Translations under genes and position numbers: made by a program
NCBI GenBank assembly: GCA_951812615.1
Contig: CATOSU010000002.1
Coordinates: forward strand, 744,001 to 808,000
Direction: 5' to 3'
Length of the DNA: 64,000 nt
Source of the DNA: an uncultured Paracoccaceae bacterium
GTDB taxonomy: Bacteria > Pseudomonadota > Alphaproteobacteria > Rhodobacterales > Rhodobacteraceae
Notes under the pieces: model-generated
Database searches by the model: none
What the model was told of the DNA's origin: nothing
What the model saw: the letters and a program-made list of their open reading frames with translations, nothing else
Shown: in pieces, positions 61,941-64,000 of the stretch
How positions within the stretch are numbered: the stretch's first letter is position 1
Layout: each line of letters begins with the position of its first letter

Positions 61941-62647
61941 TGCAATACTCCGTAGTAAGTGGCGGGGTCGGTTTCGGAGGCCGACCCCTTCGCTATTGAC
62001 CTCATTCGCGACCTCGACGTGCACGAGTTTTTGGAAGATCGACTGAGGATGGACCCTCAGCAGCAACCATGGCCTTCACGATGGATTCAATATGAACCAT
62101 CTGAATGGAAAAGTCGACTACTAAGTTCTGGCTAATTGGGCGTGAGAGAGACGGATACACGCAATATCTGCATGCTCAGTTGGCATTTTTACGTCAAACT
62201 CAAGACTTGAGTTGGCCTGTTTACGCGCATTATTTTCAGCAAGCCTATGAATTGAGAAGATAATATAGGGTATTATGGGTATCAAGGTATCGAGTATTGC
62301 GGTATCGTGGTGTCGTGGTATCGGGTATGGGGAGCTCGAGGGGGACCCGTATTTTACGACCCGACAGAGTTCAAACGAAAACTTGCCAATCAGCACAGTA
62401 AAACTCAATGACTCTATAGGTACCCACTCGTCAGTTCGACCTCGCCGCCGATACTTTGGAATCGGGGTCATAGACAAGAAGAATTCCTTCACTTCGGCAT
62501 TCGCTATATCCGGGTAACGCGAGGGCGTACCGCAATAAAGCCCTGTTCGCCCACCGTGATACCCAGAATCCCGAGACGCCGGTCAGCACCGCGTAGAAAC
62601 CGGCACGTCGCCCCGGGCGATTGCAGCGAGATCGACGAGACGCGAGG
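61941..62647. other. AT-rich non-coding region with tandem repeats
   Basis: 707 bp, the most AT-rich stretch of the window. Holds the promoter of the hypothetical gene and the 62268-62332 repeat array. Frames at 62121-62492 (-) and 62275-62517 (+) cross the repeats and have no recognisable product; I do not call them genes. Confidence 0.5.
62268..62332 (+). repeat. Tandem 8-bp repeat array, GGTATCGT-like (possible iterons)
   Basis: Successive units GGGTATTAT, GGGTATCAA, GGTATCGA, GTATTGC, GGTATCGT, GGTGTCGT, GGTATCGG, GTATGGGG: about eight imperfect copies of GGTATCGN over 65 bp. Next to AT-rich DNA (62170-62275). Confidence 0.7.
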
Positions 62648-62992
62648 TTAGAACGGTGGTTTGCCGTCGTCCACGTAGTTGGTGGGCGGGTTTTCGTCTG
62701 CTTCGCGTCTGGAAGTGAACCCGAACTTCTGTGCCATCTGTTCCGGGATATGTTCGTGCAGGTCGAGCGCGAGGGCTATCATAATTGCCCGCTGATCATC
62801 CTTGAACTTCTTGTTGTTGGTTTTGACAGGGCGCACACCGCCTCCCAAGCCTTCAAGTAAATCAGTCTGACCGAATTTGTATTCTTTGCGAATTCGCTCA
62901 ATGCGGTTGAGCGCAGCCCGTTTACGTCGCGCGTCTTCTTCGGGATCGCCTGTCAGGCCCCAAGGATTAATATGCTTGCTGTCTTCGTCCAT
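62648..62992 (-). CDS. Hypothetical phage-type protein after the terminase genes
   Basis: 114 aa, hydrophilic, starts MDEDSKHINPWGLTGDPEED, central helix ARRKRAALNRIERIRKEYKF, Gly-rich LLEGLGGG. No family recognised. Follows the terminase nuclease gene by 39 bp on the same strand, so probably co-transcribed; a head-packaging or small accessory role is only a guess. Confidence 0.55.
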   Translation of the reverse strand: MDEDSKHINPWGLTGDPEEDARRKRAALNRIERIRKEYKFGQTDLLEGLGGGVRPVKTNNKKFKDDQRAIMIALALDLHEHIPEQMAQKFGFTSRREADENPPTNYVDDGKPPF

Positions 62993-63031
62993 CCAGCCAG
63001 CATTGCACGCAATGGTGGTAGCGGCAAGGAT

Positions 63032-63751
63032 TCACGCCCAGCCGTGCAACCGATACGAGCCACCAGTGAAGGTGTCGAGGTGCGTTGCAGAAAGATATGC
63101 AAGAGCCGTTGCAATTGCGCGGTCAGCATGGTGGCCCTTACCACCGCCCTGCAACACGAGGTTGCCCGCCGATGTGGAGGCCAACTCGAAAGACGCGATC
63201 TCGTTGAGCAGGTCTTGTTTTCCGTCGAGGTCATGCGCGACAGTCAAAGCACCCGTTTCAAGACCAACGGCCATGTTTTCCAAAAGTAGGGTCTTGGCAC
63301 ACGAAACGTCTTTGCCTTTGCGAGTCAGATTTGACCCAGCGGTCATGACAACGGCGTGGTGTTCAATGCCTGCATTGTCCAGCGTCGATGAAAACGGCGC
63401 GCCAAGGCCGGACGCGTCGATTGCAAGTGACCATTGCGGAATCTGGTTCAGGCGCTTTGCCAAGAAATCGGCAAGGTCCGTATAGGAGTAAAGCTGGATC
63501 GTTTCTTGGAAGACAACCGTGCAGAGGCGTGGGCCTAATTCCTGCTCGAACCCACGGCCCGTGAACTGCGGGTAGCAAGAGTCCCTGACCACTACAATGG
63601 CCGATGGGTCATTGCGTCCAAGGTCCATGCCGACATGGTGACGGACCCAGCCGTGAACAACCGTTCCATAGGCTGCGGGATCGGCATTTGATGGCAGTAC
63701 AACCCGCCCGTTTTTAAGGTGTTCGTACTTTGATGGGTTGTCAGGGGTCAT
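63032..63751 (-). CDS. Terminase large subunit, nuclease (C-terminal) part
   Basis: 239 aa from ATG 63751, overlapping the stop of the upstream ATPase part (ATGA). RNase H-like nuclease motifs: HHVGMDLGRNDPSAIVVV (first Asp), WSLAIDASGLGAPF (second acidic position) and KGHHADRAIATALAYL (third). Large terminases of T4 gp17-type join this domain to an ATPase domain in one chain; here it is in its own reading frame. Cleaves concatemeric DNA during packaging. Confidence 0.75.
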   Translation of the reverse strand: MTPDNPSKYEHLKNGRVVLPSNADPAAYGTVVHGWVRHHVGMDLGRNDPSAIVVVRDSCYPQFTGRGFEQELGPRLCTVVFQETIQLYSYTDLADFLAKRLNQIPQWSLAIDASGLGAPFSSTLDNAGIEHHAVVMTAGSNLTRKGKDVSCAKTLLLENMAVGLETGALTVAHDLDGKQDLLNEIASFELASTSAGNLVLQGGGKGHHADRAIATALAYLSATHLDTFTGGSYRLHGWA

Positions 63752-64000
63752 GTGATTTCCAATGCTTGGACGTTCTTGTTGGACACGTTTTCGAGCGTCT
63801 CCCACGAGATTAGGGGCGTACCGGAGCCGACAAATTCGCACAGGTGTTCGCGCCGGAATGTGGTGTCGGACATCGTAGCCTTGTCGAAAGCGACCTGAGC
63901 CGCGCGGCGCGGAATGTCGATGGACCGCGCCGTGATGCGCTTCACCTGTTTGTTGCTTGTCCAAGTCTCGTAGAAATACCCCTGACGCATGTTCGGGGTA
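63748..64000 (-). CDS. Terminase large subunit, ATPase part (3' end only)
   Basis: The frame is open to the window edge, giving the last ~83 residues (TPNMRQGYFYETWTSNKQ..., ending ALEIT). WTSNKQVKRITARSIDIP and MSDTTFRREHLCEFVGSGTPLISWETL match the stretch between ATPase and nuclease domains of gp17-like terminases (C/EFVGSGTPLI block). Stops where the nuclease gene starts, so the large terminase is split here. Confidence 0.7.
   Translation of the reverse strand, partial: TPNMRQGYFYETWTSNKQVKRITARSIDIPRRAAQVAFDKATMSDTTFRREHLCEFVGSGTPLISWETLENVSNKNVQALEIT

Noticed and set aside
62268-62332. CRISPR-like array
   Set aside because: Units are 8 bp with no spacers and no cas genes nearby; a tandem repeat or iteron set fits better.
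62121-62492. 123-aa minus-strand open frame
   Set aside because: It runs across the tandem repeats, has low-complexity sequence, no ribosome binding site and no recognisable domain.

Overview
The window reads as chromosomal DNA of a marine, Roseobacter-group alphaproteobacterium (Rhodobacteraceae). This is inferred from the high GC, the density of periplasmic-binding-protein transporters, the dimethyl sulfide dehydrogenase-type operon and the many small catabolic operons each with its own regulator. No 16S gene or other definitive marker is present. Genes are tightly packed, often with ATGA overlaps.

Layout. 1-2923 (+): end of a HupE/UreJ-type membrane protein, an exported dienelactone hydrolase, a Tat-exported intradiol-dioxygenase-like protein and a ferric-reductase-like membrane protein. 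3173-8737 (-): a four-gene overlapping operon (hydantoinase/oxoprolinase A and B, HisC-like aminotransferase, maleate isomerase/Asp-Glu racemase family). 9133-12236 (-): a TorR/TorS-like two-component pair, divergent from 12447-20676 (+), a ddhABDC-type molybdoenzyme operon extended by an Mrp/Nbp35-like Fe-S ATPase and a large beta-propeller protein. 20694-21238: a decayed IS21-type element. 21351-28532: a MerR regulator, an iron alcohol dehydrogenase, a GntR regulator, an SDR, and an acyl-CoA ligase / ACAD11-like dehydrogenase / kinase-like operon that resembles the levulinate / 4-hydroxyacid pathway. 28862-29608: an outer-membrane protein. 29687-37099: a sugar ABC transporter with a GH63 mannosyl/glucosylglycerate hydrolase, a lyxose/mannose isomerase and a LacI regulator. 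37664-39439: an exported amidohydrolase, flanked by copies of a 39-bp repeat. 39651-49082: a GntR regulator and an aromatic ring-cleavage operon (FAD monooxygenase, fumarylacetoacetase-family hydrolase, extradiol dioxygenase, NTF2-like protein) with a Liv-type transporter. 49325-56752 (-): a second Liv-type transporter joined to N,N-dimethylformamidase, whose small subunit is in frame with the LivM permease.

57217 to the end is the left part of an integrated element. It begins with the displaced 3' 46 nt of a tRNA-Lys(UUU) gene and carries a Panacea-type toxin-antitoxin pair, a type II restriction-modification pair, a possible replication module with tandem 8-bp repeats, and terminase genes with the ATPase and nuclease parts in separate overlapping frames. 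The intact tRNA and an integrase are expected beyond 64000.

Taken together the region is a catabolic accessory zone for methylated sulfur and nitrogen compounds (DMS, formamides), hydroxyacids, algal solutes and aromatics. Substrate assignments are inferences from family and gene context; no similarity search was possible.
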